Shown: in pieces, positions 1 to 7,606 of the stretch | Layout: the number at the start of each line of letters is the position of its first letter | Position numbering within the stretch: the first letter of the stretch is position 1 | Source of the DNA: Candidatus Aminicenantota bacterium | Lineage (GTDB): Bacteria; Acidobacteriota; Aminicenantia; JAMOAD01 | Length of the DNA: 15,832 bases | Assembly (NCBI GenBank): GCA_027070475.1 | Contig: JALXDT010000219.1 | Coordinates: 1 to 15,832, forward strand | Direction: 5' to 3' | The notes under the pieces: generated by a model | What the model was told of the DNA's origin: nothing | The model's input: only the letters and a program-made list of their open reading frames with translations | The model's database searches: none | Translations under genes and position numbers: made by a program

Positions 1-1574
1 TCTATCATCTTCTTGCAATTTCCGGAGCCCACATAGGAATAATCAGCTTTTTGATTTTTTATATTCTTCATTTTTTAAGGGTTAAAAATAGAACTATCTA
101 TCTTTTTCAGATAGTATTAATGCTTCTCTTTATGCTTTTCATCGGTAATAATCCTCCTGTTGTAAGAGCATCCTTTATGATTATTCTATTTTTCTTAGCA
201 AAGATTTTTTGGAAGGATACTGATATACTTCATATAATTTCTATTTCAGGAATTATCTATCTTATATTTAATCCTCTTATGGTAGTAAATATAGGTTTTA
301 TATTGACCTATTACATTACAATATTATTAATTCTTATTTTAAGAAAGATGAAAAATATTTTTTCAATTTCAACCAAGTTTGAACAATCCTTTTACATTGT
401 CCTTATTGCTTTTTTGGTTTCCCTCCCCCTGAACCTCTATTTTTTCAATTATCTTCCCTTTGGATCTCTGATTTTAAACTTTGCGGCAATTTTTATTATC
501 CCTCCTGTTTTATTCTTTTCTATTCTTTCACTTTTATCTTTTTCAATCATACCTTCAATTGCAAGCTTTTTTTTAAAAATTTCTGTTGCTCTTGTTAGCA
601 TAATGAACATAATGGGAGAAAAGATCGGAGCTCCTCTATCTTTAAGGCTTTTTACTCCTCCCTTCTGGCTTGTTGTTTTGTATACGATTTTTTTGCTTTC
701 AATAGTGTTTGTTAAAAAGAGAAAATTTATAGCAATAACTCTATTTTTTATAACCTTTTTCTTAATGATTTTTTATCCTGAAAGAACTGTTAAAGCTCCT
801 TCTGTCTTTTTTCTTGATGTTGGAGAGGGAGATTCATCTTACATAGAGATTCCGAAAAGTAAAAACATTTTAATAGACTGTGGTGGTAGTTACAAAAAGG
901 ATAATTTTATAGGAGAGTATGTAGTATCGGCTTTTTTGTTTAAAAGAAGGGTAAAGACAATAGATGCTATCTTTATATCTCACTTTCATCCTGACCACTA
1001 TTATGGTTGTTTAAGAGTAATAAAAAATTTTAAAGTGAAAAAGGTTTATTACTATAATACGACCGAAGGCAAAAATGTAAATGAATTGTTAAAGGTAGCA
1101 AAGGAGAACAATACTCAGATAGTGAAATTAAGCTATGGAGGAAAAGTCAGGATAGGAGACTCTCAATTTAGAGTAGTTCATCCTGAGAAAAAGATTATTG
1201 AAAAGATTACCAACAATGATTCAATGGTTTTGGTTTATGATTACAAAGATTACAGAATACTCTACACGGGAGATATAGAGAGAGAGGCTGAAAAAGAGAT
1301 AATTGAAAGGGGGGAAGATATTAGAGCAAATATATTGAAGGTTGCTCACCATGGAAGTAGAACTTCAACTACACAAAAATTTTTAAAATTTGTTTCTCCT
1401 GAAATTGCTATAATCTCAGTAGGTGAAGGAAACAGATATCATTTTCCTTCAAAATATGTTTTAAAAAGATTAAAAAACAAAGTAAAAAAAGTCTTCAGAA
1501 CTGACAAAAACGGAGCAATACAAGTAATCATTAAAAAAGATAAAATAAATGTATTATTATCTAAAGATAACTAA
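1..1574 (+). CDS. comEC: ComEC/Rec2 DNA-uptake channel, 3' part (gene continues left of the window)
   Basis: Inner-membrane channel that carries single-stranded DNA into the cytoplasm during natural transformation. The reading frame is open from base 3 and has no true start here. Bases 6-32 encode HLLAISGAH, a hallmark of the ComEC membrane (Competence) domain, so the TTG at 51 is internal. Several hydrophobic segments run to about base 770. A metallo-beta-lactamase-fold domain follows, with LDVGEGD (813-833), the metal motif HFHPDH (981-998) and VAHHGS (1341-1358). Family order is OB-fold, membrane domain, then lactamase-like domain; only the last part of the membrane domain and the whole C-terminal domain are seen. 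The family lactamase-like domain is thought to act on the non-transported strand. No other competence gene is in view, so a role in transformation is inferred from the family. Confidence 0.93.
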   Translation, partial: YHLLAISGAHIGIISFLIFYILHFLRVKNRTIYLFQIVLMLLFMLFIGNNPPVVRASFMIILFFLAKIFWKDTDILHIISISGIIYLIFNPLMVVNIGFILTYYITILLILILRKMKNIFSISTKFEQSFYIVLIAFLVSLPLNLYFFNYLPFGSLILNFAAIFIIPPVLFFSILSLLSFSIIPSIASFFLKISVALVSIMNIMGEKIGAPLSLRLFTPPFWLVVLYTIFLLSIVFVKKRKFIAITLFFITFFLMIFYPERTVKAPSVFFLDVGEGDSSYIEIPKSKNILIDCGGSYKKDNFIGEYVVSAFLFKRRVKTIDAIFISHFHPDHYYGCLRVIKNFKVKKVYYYNTTEGKNVNELLKVAKENNTQIVKLSYGGKVRIGDSQFRVVHPEKKIIEKITNNDSMVLVYDYKDYRILYTGDIEREAEKEIIERGEDIRANILKVAHHGSRTSTTQKFLKFVSPEIAIISVGEGNRYHFPSKYVLKRLKNKVKKVFRTDKNGAIQVIIKKDKINVLLSKDN

Positions 1575-1601
1575 TATTCTTTTCCCTTGGACCTTCAAAA
1601 A

Positions 1602-1628
1602 TTGATTTGGTGTTAATACTCATATAAT
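1602..1628 (+). promoter_or_regulatory. candidate sigma-70 promoter for the diguanylate cyclase gene
   Basis: TTGATT at 1602-1607 and a perfect TATAAT at 1623-1628 are separated by 15 bases, which is shorter than the preferred 17. Transcription would start near 1635, leaving a leader of roughly 88 bases before the ATG at 1723. The base composition makes chance -10 boxes common, so this is a moderate call. Confidence 0.4.
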
Positions 1629-1641
1629 TTAAAGCTGCTTT

Positions 1642-1687
1642 TTCGCAAAGGAATAATAAAAAAAGATGAAAAAGGCTTCTTTGTGAA
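1642..1687 (+). promoter_or_regulatory. hairpin in the 5' leader of the diguanylate cyclase gene
   Basis: TTCGCAAAGGA (1642-1652) can pair with TTCTTTGTGAA (1677-1687) to give an 11-bp stem with two G-U pairs and a 24-base A-rich loop. It lies inside the predicted transcript. No run of T follows it on either strand, so it does not look like a terminator. CTTT just 5' of the stem (1638-1641) could also pair with AAAG in the loop (1671-1674), which is pseudoknot geometry. I recognise no known riboswitch class. Confidence 0.35.
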
Positions 1688-1722
1688 TTGAATAATTATA
1701 AAAAAAAAGGTATTATTGTGAT

Positions 1723-3378
1723 ATGAAGGGGAAAGTAGCTATTATAGATGATAGTCTGACAATAAGAAATATTGCTAAAAAGTATATCAGGGAAGGCGGA
1801 TATGAGGTTATTCTTATAAGCGATTTTAAAGACCCTATCTCCATACTGAAAAAAGAAAAACCTTCTCTAATTCTGCTTGATATTTATCTTGGTGAAGAGA
1901 AGATTGATGGCCATAAAATTTGTAGAATGATAAGGGAAGATAGAGAACTTTCGGATATTCCTGTTATCATGATGTCCAGTGTTGATGAAAAATTTGATAT
2001 TAAGGAAGCTTTTGATTCAGGATCTAATATCTTTATTAGAAAACCATTTTCAAAAGAAACAATATTGAAGGAAATTGAAAGATTAATTATAAAAGATAAG
2101 AGGGAAGAAAAAATCCTAATCATAGATGATAGCAGTACATCAAGAAAGATTGCAAAGCATGAACTTGAAAGGAGAGGTTTTACAGTAATTGAAGCCAAAA
2201 GTGGAGAAGAGGGGCTTGAAGTTTTAAAGAGAGAAATAGTTGAGCTTATTATTGTTGATATTGAAATGGAAGGTATGGATGGTTTTGAATTTTCAAGAAG
2301 AATTAAGGAGGATCCTTCTTTTTATTCAATCCCGATTATAATGTTGAGCAGTATTGATGATCCACTTATAATAAAAAAAGCAATAGAATCTGGAATTGTT
2401 GAGTATTTTGTCAAACCATTCAAACACGGAGAATTGTTAAATTTTGTGGAGGATTTTCTTAAACCCTCAAATGTTTCGAAAGAGGATAAAAGAATTCTTA
2501 TAGTTGATGATTCAAAGGCACAAACCTCTGTACTAACCCATTTACTAAAAAGACATGGTAGGAAGGTTTTATCATTTCATGACCCCTCGGAAGCTCTTTC
2601 ATACCTTAGAAATAATAAGGATGTCTCATTAATTATAACTGATATCTATATGCCCAACATGAATGGAATTGAGTTATCAAAAAAAGCAAAATTGATTAAT
2701 AACAATGTTCCAATAATAGGAATTTCAGCTACAAGGAGTAAAAAAGTTGTTCTGGATGCACTTTCATCAGGAATGGATGATTTTTTGTATATTCCTTTTT
2801 TTGAAGAAGAGCTTAACTTAAGAGTAAATCTACAAATCATGCTTTATGATAAAATCAATAGCCTTAATAGTTTAAACAAAAAATTAAAAGAATTATCTTC
2901 CAAAGATCCTCTTACATCTCTTTTTAATAGAAGAACAATGTTTGATCTCCTTGAAAGAGAATTTGAAAGATCCTATCGAAATAATTCTGTGTTTAGTTTA
3001 ATAATGTTTGATATAGATCACTTTAAGAGGGTGAATGATGTTTACGGACATCAGAAGGGGGATGAAATTTTAAAGAGTTTTGCGGAAATATTGAAAGAAA
3101 GTGTGAGGCCCTATGATACTCCTTCAAGAATCGGTGGTGAAGAATTTCTCCTCCTTCTTCCCAATACTGATAAAATGTCAGCTCTAAAAGTGGGGGAGAG
3201 GATAAGAAAAAGAGTTATGGAGAATAGTGTTGATGGAATAAAAGTAACTGTCAGCGGAGGGATTTCAAGTTCCGAGGAATTGTCTGAAAATCAAAAAATT
3301 TCGGACCTAATAAAGATCGCTGATGATAGACTCTATAAGGCAAAAGAAAGCGGAAGAAATCAAATAATTTTAGAATAA
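1723..3378 (+). CDS. PleD-like response regulator with three receiver domains and a GGDEF diguanylate cyclase domain
   Basis: Cytoplasmic enzyme predicted to make cyclic di-GMP from two GTP in response to phosphorylation; 551 residues. Receiver 1 (about 4-122) has acidic pair D9/D10, phospho-acceptor D53, S85 and K107. Receiver 2 (about 130-246) has D135/D136, D179, S209 and K231. Receiver 3 (about 256-373) has D262/D263, D307 and S335, but I357 replaces the conserved lysine. A short coiled-coil-like linker leads to the GGDEF domain (about 390-551), with DPLTSLFNRR at 395-404, FDIDHFKRVND at 429-439 and signature GGEEF at 471-475, a catalytically competent variant. RPYD at 462-465 matches the RxxD inhibitory site and has the same spacing as in PleD, so product feedback is likely. 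PleD itself has two receivers. The cognate kinase is not in the window. The ATG has a weak AAGG about 12 bases upstream. Confidence 0.93.
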   Translation: MKGKVAIIDDSLTIRNIAKKYIREGGYEVILISDFKDPISILKKEKPSLILLDIYLGEEKIDGHKICRMIREDRELSDIPVIMMSSVDEKFDIKEAFDSGSNIFIRKPFSKETILKEIERLIIKDKREEKILIIDDSSTSRKIAKHELERRGFTVIEAKSGEEGLEVLKREIVELIIVDIEMEGMDGFEFSRRIKEDPSFYSIPIIMLSSIDDPLIIKKAIESGIVEYFVKPFKHGELLNFVEDFLKPSNVSKEDKRILIVDDSKAQTSVLTHLLKRHGRKVLSFHDPSEALSYLRNNKDVSLIITDIYMPNMNGIELSKKAKLINNNVPIIGISATRSKKVVLDALSSGMDDFLYIPFFEEELNLRVNLQIMLYDKINSLNSLNKKLKELSSKDPLTSLFNRRTMFDLLEREFERSYRNNSVFSLIMFDIDHFKRVNDVYGHQKGDEILKSFAEILKESVRPYDTPSRIGGEEFLLLLPNTDKMSALKVGERIRKRVMENSVDGIKVTVSGGISSSEELSENQKISDLIKIADDRLYKAKESGRNQIILE

Positions 3379-3422
3379 AATTTTTTATTACTATTTTGAT
3401 AATTTAATTCATCATAAAAAAA

Positions 3423-3431
3423 TGGTAAAAT
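3423..3431 (+). promoter_or_regulatory. candidate extended -10 promoter for lysS
   Basis: TGGTAAAAT matches the extended -10 pattern TGnTAnnnT and would start transcription near 3438, about 20 bases before the lysS ATG. The -35 region is poor (TTTAAT/TTAATT around 3403-3409), which extended -10 promoters tolerate. A TTGATA at 3396-3401 lies too far upstream to pair with it. lysS may also be read from the preceding gene, since no GC-rich terminator separates them. Confidence 0.35.
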
Positions 3432-3447
3432 TGGGAAAATTATAGAT

Positions 3448-3452
3448 GGAGG
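3448..3452 (+). promoter_or_regulatory. strong ribosome binding site of lysS
   Basis: GGAGG sits six bases before the ATG at 3459. It is the best Shine-Dalgarno sequence in the window and fixes the lysS start. Confidence 0.8.
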
Positions 3453-3458
3453 ATTTTT

Positions 3459-4940
3459 ATGTCAGAGATAACAGATGAAATTAAGGTTAGAGAGGAAAAA
3501 TTAAGAAATTTGAAAGAAGCTGGAATTGAACCATATCCCTATTCATATGATTTAAAAGAGAACATAAGCGATATTGTAAAAAAATACAGAGAAAAAAGTG
3601 AAGAGGAGCTTGAAAAAGAGGAGATAGAAACAAGTACAGCGGGAAGAATAATCGCAAAAAGAATAATGGGAGGAGCCTCTTTTTTTCATATAACAAACGG
3701 AAAGGACAAGCTTCAGCTATATTTGAAAAAGAATATAGTGGGAAATGAAAGGTATAAACTTTTTAAAACTTTTGATTTAGGAGATTTTGTAGGAGTAAAG
3801 GGAAAGCTTTTTAAAACAAGAACAGGCGAACTAACTTTAGTTGTTGAAGATTTTAAGTTTTTATCAAAATGTCTTCTTCCTTTACCTGAAAAATGGCATG
3901 GTCTTCAGGATAAGGAATTAAGATTCAGACAGAGATATCTTGACCTTTTTATTAATCCTGAATCAAGGGAAATCTTTGAAAAAAGATTTAAGATGATAAG
4001 AGAAATAAGACGATTTTTGGATAGCAGAGATTATATTGAGGTTGAAACTCCAATGATGCAACCTATTCCTGGCGGAGCTATTGCAAAACCATTTATTACA
4101 CATCATAATGCTTTGAATATTGACCTTTATCTGAGAATAGCTCCTGAGCTTTATTTAAAAAGATTGCTTGTCGGAGGGTTTGAGAGGGTTTATGAGATAA
4201 ACAGAAATTTCAGAAATGAAGGGATTTCTTCACAGCATAATCCTGAGTTCACCATGCTGGAATTCTATCAGGCATACAGTGATTTTGAAGATTTGATAAA
4301 GTTGACCGAAGAGCTTTTTGAATATCTTATCAACAAAGGAATCGCTTCTGAAAAGGTGAATTTTGAAGGAAATGAAATAAAACTATCTCCACCCTTTCAG
4401 AAATTGGATTTTATTGAAGCGATTGCAAAATATTCTCCCCTTTCAAAAGAGGATATTCTGAATAAAGAAAAATTAATTGCCCATGCAGTGGGACTTGCAG
4501 GTGAGGATAATTTAGTGCCAACCTATGGTAAAGCTCTGGACTATGTTTTTGATGAATATGTAAAGGATAATCTTATACAGCCAACCTTTATCTTAAATCA
4601 TCCGGAAGAGATATCACCTCTTTCAAAACCCCATCGTAAGATGCCGGGCAGAACCGAAAGATTTGAACTTTTTATGGCAAAGATGGAGTTAGCCAACGGC
4701 TTTTCAGAACTTAATGATCCTGATATTCAACTTCAAAGATTTAAAGAGCAGGTTAAAGACAGAGAAGCAGGTGATGAGGAGGCGCATCTTATAGATTATG
4801 ATTATATAAAGGCACTTCAATATGGAATGCCACCGGCAGCTGGAGAAGGAATTGGAATAGACAGGCTAACAATGGTAATAACAGGAACAAGGTCAATAAA
4901 GGAGGTTATTCTCTTTCCTCTTTTGAAACCTAAGTCTTAA
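3459..4940 (+). CDS. lysS: Lysyl-tRNA synthetase, class II
   Basis: Charges tRNA-Lys with lysine in the cytoplasm using ATP; 493 residues, normal for the bacterial class II enzyme. The N-terminal OB-fold anticodon-binding domain spans about 57-140. The catalytic domain follows: motif 1 around 185-205 (including VETPMMQPIPGGA), motif 2 with RNEGISSQHNPEF at 252-264, and motif 3 with GEGIGIDRL at 462-470. The residue before the GIGIDR core is Glu, where E. coli LysS has Leu (AGLGIGIDR); I believe the Glu form occurs in other bacteria. The gene stands between two intergenic gaps of about 80 bp and probably forms its own unit. Confidence 0.97.
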   Translation: MSEITDEIKVREEKLRNLKEAGIEPYPYSYDLKENISDIVKKYREKSEEELEKEEIETSTAGRIIAKRIMGGASFFHITNGKDKLQLYLKKNIVGNERYKLFKTFDLGDFVGVKGKLFKTRTGELTLVVEDFKFLSKCLLPLPEKWHGLQDKELRFRQRYLDLFINPESREIFEKRFKMIREIRRFLDSRDYIEVETPMMQPIPGGAIAKPFITHHNALNIDLYLRIAPELYLKRLLVGGFERVYEINRNFRNEGISSQHNPEFTMLEFYQAYSDFEDLIKLTEELFEYLINKGIASEKVNFEGNEIKLSPPFQKLDFIEAIAKYSPLSKEDILNKEKLIAHAVGLAGEDNLVPTYGKALDYVFDEYVKDNLIQPTFILNHPEEISPLSKPHRKMPGRTERFELFMAKMELANGFSELNDPDIQLQRFKEQVKDREAGDEEAHLIDYDYIKALQYGMPPAAGEGIGIDRLTMVITGTRSIKEVILFPLLKPKS

Positions 4941-4969
4941 AGATTACTTTAAAAAAAATACATATTTTA

Positions 4970-4981
4970 TGAAAGATTTCA
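4970..4981 (+). promoter_or_regulatory. small palindrome just upstream of the ispH promoter, possible operator
   Basis: TGAAAGATTTCA is a perfect 5-2-5 inverted repeat ending seven bases before the -35 box. This is a usual position for an activator or repressor site. It is short and AT-rich, so chance is a serious alternative. Confidence 0.2.
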
Positions 4982-4988
4982 GGAAGTC

Positions 4989-5017
4989 TTGACAAAAGCC
5001 CTTTAGAAAATTATACT
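4989..5017 (+). promoter_or_regulatory. near-consensus sigma-70 promoter of the ispH operon
   Basis: Perfect -35 box TTGACA at 4989-4994, the optimal 17-base spacer, and TATACT at 5012-5017 (five of six matches to TATAAT). Transcription is expected about 6-8 bases past the -10 box, at 5023-5025, which is at the first base of the ispH ATG (5025). There is no room for a Shine-Dalgarno sequence and none is visible. This is the clearest promoter in the window. Confidence 0.8.
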
Positions 5018-5024
5018 ACCCACA

Positions 5025-5909
5025 ATGAAGGTTATCATTGCATCAGAAGCAGGTTTTTGTTTTGGAGTTAAAAGAGCGATAAAAATCATAAACAATGAGA
5101 TAGAAAAAGGAAACACTCCCCTTTATGTTTACGGAGAATTAATTCATAATAAGGTTGTTGTTGAAGATTTAGAGAAAAGAGGTGTTTATAGTATTGATTC
5201 GATAGATGAAGTGGAAGAGGGAACTACTGTCGTTATACGAACTCATGGAATCTCACCGCAGGAAGAAGAAATATTAAAGAAAAAAAATGTAAAAATAGTT
5301 GACACAACATGTCCCTTGGTTAAAAAAGCGCAACTTCTTGTTGAGAGAATAAAAAAAGAGGGAAAGATTCCGATTATAATAGGGAAACCTGAACATCCTG
5401 AGGTAAAAGGAGAGATTGGGTATGGGGGCAAAGAAGCGATAGTTATAAGTAAAGTGGAAGATATTCCTCTGGACGGATTTAATAAAGAGATTGGAATAAT
5501 AGCTCAAACAACATTTAATCCAGAAAAATTTAAAAACATAGTGAAAATTATTAAAAAACACTCAACAAAAACAATTATTTATGATACAATCTGTTATACT
5601 ACGGTAATGAGACAGAAGGACACAATAAAATTGGCAAAAGAATCGGATATGATGATAATTTTAGGTGGCAAACATAGTTCTAATACAAGAACTCTTTACG
5701 AAAGAGCAAAAAAGTATCAACCAAATACTTATCACATAGAAAGAGCAGAGGACTTTAATCCTGAAATTTTGGAGGGTATTAATATTTTAGGGATTAGTGC
5801 CGGAGCCTCCACACCGGACTATGAAATTGATACCCTTGTTGATTTGATTAAAAATCACGATAATAATGTGGAAATTGAAAGAAGGGAAGGCTACAAATGG
5901 GAGATTTAA
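5025..5909 (+). CDS. ispH: 4-hydroxy-3-methylbut-2-enyl diphosphate reductase (IspH/LytB)
   Basis: Last enzyme of the MEP isoprenoid pathway: a [4Fe-4S] enzyme that reduces HMBPP to isopentenyl and dimethylallyl diphosphate in the cytoplasm; 294 residues. Cluster cysteines are C12 (in GFCFGV), C96 (in DTTCPLV) and C190 (in DTICYTT). Active-site residues align with E. coli numbering: H41, H74, H124 and the proton-donor E126, plus the S218-S219-N220 substrate-binding run and S262. That C12 and C96 keep exactly the E. coli numbers supports the chosen ATG. No Shine-Dalgarno is present and the promoter lies directly upstream, so the mRNA is probably leaderless. The 3' end overlaps rpsA by 13 bases. 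In Clostridia IspH and S1 are known to be fused, so this neighbourhood is a recurring one. Confidence 0.97.
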   Translation: MKVIIASEAGFCFGVKRAIKIINNEIEKGNTPLYVYGELIHNKVVVEDLEKRGVYSIDSIDEVEEGTTVVIRTHGISPQEEEILKKKNVKIVDTTCPLVKKAQLLVERIKKEGKIPIIIGKPEHPEVKGEIGYGGKEAIVISKVEDIPLDGFNKEIGIIAQTTFNPEKFKNIVKIIKKHSTKTIIYDTICYTTVMRQKDTIKLAKESDMMIILGGKHSSNTRTLYERAKKYQPNTYHIERAEDFNPEILEGINILGISAGASTPDYEIDTLVDLIKNHDNNVEIERREGYKWEI

Positions 5910-7606
5910 AAGAAGAAAAAATTATTGATGAGGAGAAGAAAATGGAGAAAATGGAAGATTTGATTGATCAGTATGAATTAAAACAATTGAAAAAAAATGA
6001 AATTGTAGAAGGGAAAGTTATTAAGATCGGACAGAGTGATGTTATTGTTGATATTGGTTACAAACAGGAAGGTTTTATTCCTATTGAGGAGTGTTATAAT
6101 TATAAGGGAGAAATTCCATTTTCAGAAGGTAGTCTTGTTAAAGCTGTGGTAAAAAAGATTTCTTCAAAAGAAATTGTACTTTCAAAAAAGGAAGCCGATG
6201 AAATTTTAGGTTGGCAAAAAGTTGAAAGAAGTTTTAGAACAGGTGAAACAATTCTTGCTCCTGTTATTAAAAAGATAAAGAGAGGATATTTAGTGAATAT
6301 GGGGGTTGATTTGTTTCTCCCCGAATCCCAAGTGGATACAAAGCCTATAACAAATCCAAAGGAAATAATCGGTAAAGAATTCAGGTTTAAAGTAATAAAA
6401 TTGGATGAAAGAAATAAAAGTGGTGTGGTTTCAAGAAGAACTCTTCTTATTGAAGAGATGAAAGAAAAAAAGGATAAATTATTTTCTTCTTTAAAGGTCG
6501 GAGATGAAGTTGAGGCAACTGTGACGAAGATCAAAAAAGCCGGAGCTCTTGTTGAATTAAAATCATCACTTACAGCCTTTGTCCCTAAAAGTGAAATATC
6601 ATGGGGCTACCTCCCTGATATAAGAAAAAAACTAAAGATCGGAAAAACATATAAATTTAAAGTTCTTGAAGTTGATAAAAGCAGAGAAAGGATAATTTTA
6701 AGCTATAAAGCTTTTCAGGAAGACCCTTGGAAAACCGCTCCTAAAAAATATAAAATAGGAACAAAAATTAGAGGTACTGTAATCGGTTTTAAGCAGGGGT
6801 ATGCAATAGTTGAGTTAGAAGAAGGGGTCAACGCAAGATTAAGAGGGGAAGATGTTTATTGGGGAAAAAGAATTAAATCACTTGATGCGATTTTTGAGAT
6901 TGGAGACAGAGTGATTGGTAAGGTTATTGATATAATTCCTGAGAAGAGATTAATTTACATCGGAATAAAACAGTTGGAGCCTTCTCCATGGGAAAAATTT
7001 ATTTCCCAATACAAAGAAGGAGATATCGTAGAAGTTAAGGTGAAAAAATTAGCTGATAGTGGTGTTATTGTAAACATAATCCCTGAAATAGATGGTTTCA
7101 TAAGAAAAGGTGATCTTGATTGGGGCTATGTTGAACATCCTTCAGAGGTTGTAAAAGAGGGCGATACTTTAAAAGCATTAATTTTATCAATTGAAGAGGA
7201 AACAGGCAGGATTTTATTGGGGGTAAAACAGCTTGAAGGAGATAAATGGTCTGAATTTTTCTCAAAGTACAAAGAGCACGATCTTATCAAGACAAAGGTT
7301 AAAAAGATTCTTGAGAATTTTGTGGTTGTAGAGCTTGAGGGAGGCCTTGAAGGAATAATAAGAAAAGGTGAGATTGCCAATAAAAAGTTTGAAGAGATTT
7401 CAGAGGTTCTTTCTGTAGGAGATGAAAAGGAAGCTATGATAAAGAGTATTGATAGAGAAAACAGAAAAATCATTTTGAGCTATAAAAAAGCAGAAAGAGA
7501 AAAAATGAAAAAAGAGATGGAGCAATTAAGAAAAGTGGGAGCTCCTGATCAAAAAACAACAATCGGGGATCTTATAAAGAAAGAAATTATGAAAAAGAAT
7601 GACTAA
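5897..7606 (+). CDS. rpsA: 30S ribosomal protein S1, six S1 domains
   Basis: RNA-binding protein that helps recruit mRNA to the 30S subunit; 569 residues, close to E. coli S1 (557). Six S1 (OB-fold) domains are visible at about 33-98, 115-184, 200-271, 286-358, 373-445 and 459-531. Domains 3-6 are the most alike, each opening with a hydrophilic stretch around G-x or H-D and closing with ILSYK, IGIKQ, LGVKQ or ILSYK. A charged tail (532-569) contains TTIGDLI. The ATG lies inside the end of ispH in another frame, with AAGGGAAGG ending six bases before it, so initiation occurs within the ispH message and is probably coupled to it. The 3' end overlaps the HU-like gene by 8 bases, matching the rpsA-ihfB neighbourhood known in proteobacteria. 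Confidence 0.95.
   Translation: MGDLKEEKIIDEEKKMEKMEDLIDQYELKQLKKNEIVEGKVIKIGQSDVIVDIGYKQEGFIPIEECYNYKGEIPFSEGSLVKAVVKKISSKEIVLSKKEADEILGWQKVERSFRTGETILAPVIKKIKRGYLVNMGVDLFLPESQVDTKPITNPKEIIGKEFRFKVIKLDERNKSGVVSRRTLLIEEMKEKKDKLFSSLKVGDEVEATVTKIKKAGALVELKSSLTAFVPKSEISWGYLPDIRKKLKIGKTYKFKVLEVDKSRERIILSYKAFQEDPWKTAPKKYKIGTKIRGTVIGFKQGYAIVELEEGVNARLRGEDVYWGKRIKSLDAIFEIGDRVIGKVIDIIPEKRLIYIGIKQLEPSPWEKFISQYKEGDIVEVKVKKLADSGVIVNIIPEIDGFIRKGDLDWGYVEHPSEVVKEGDTLKALILSIEEETGRILLGVKQLEGDKWSEFFSKYKEHDLIKTKVKKILENFVVVELEGGLEGIIRKGEIANKKFEEISEVLSVGDEKEAMIKSIDRENRKIILSYKKAEREKMKKEMEQLRKVGAPDQKTTIGDLIKKEIMKKND

Noticed and set aside
51..53. TTG as the start codon of the comEC frame
   Set aside because: The frame is open to the left edge and bases 6-32 encode the conserved ComEC motif HLLAISGAH, so translation starts outside the window.
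1644..1650. CGCAAAG as part of a c-di-GMP-I (GEMM) riboswitch before the diguanylate cyclase gene
   Set aside because: Only this short stretch matches. The partner helix with the GGGCAAACC-type segment and the tetraloop-receptor features are absent, and CGCAAAG is better explained as one arm of the leader hairpin.
3374..3389. AT-only palindrome (AATAAA/TTTATT) at the end of the diguanylate cyclase gene as a terminator
   Set aside because: Six A-T pairs spanning the stop codon with no G-C and no following T run; too weak to call in this composition.
4955..4968. AAAAT/ATTTT hairpin after lysS as a terminator
   Set aside because: Five A-T pairs only; it would not be stable and no T tract follows.
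5274..5561. 95-codon minus-strand frame inside ispH
   Set aside because: Phe/Tyr-rich composition is that of antisense DNA; ispH motifs on the plus strand explain the region.
6100..6534. 144-codon open frame on the minus strand inside rpsA
   Set aside because: It lies wholly opposite a clear S1 coding region, is Ser/Phe/Ile-rich as expected of antisense to Lys/Glu-rich codons, and has no family motif.
7126..7473. 115-codon open frame on the minus strand inside rpsA
   Set aside because: Same reasoning: an antisense shadow of S1 domains 5-6 with no ribosome binding site or recognisable domain.
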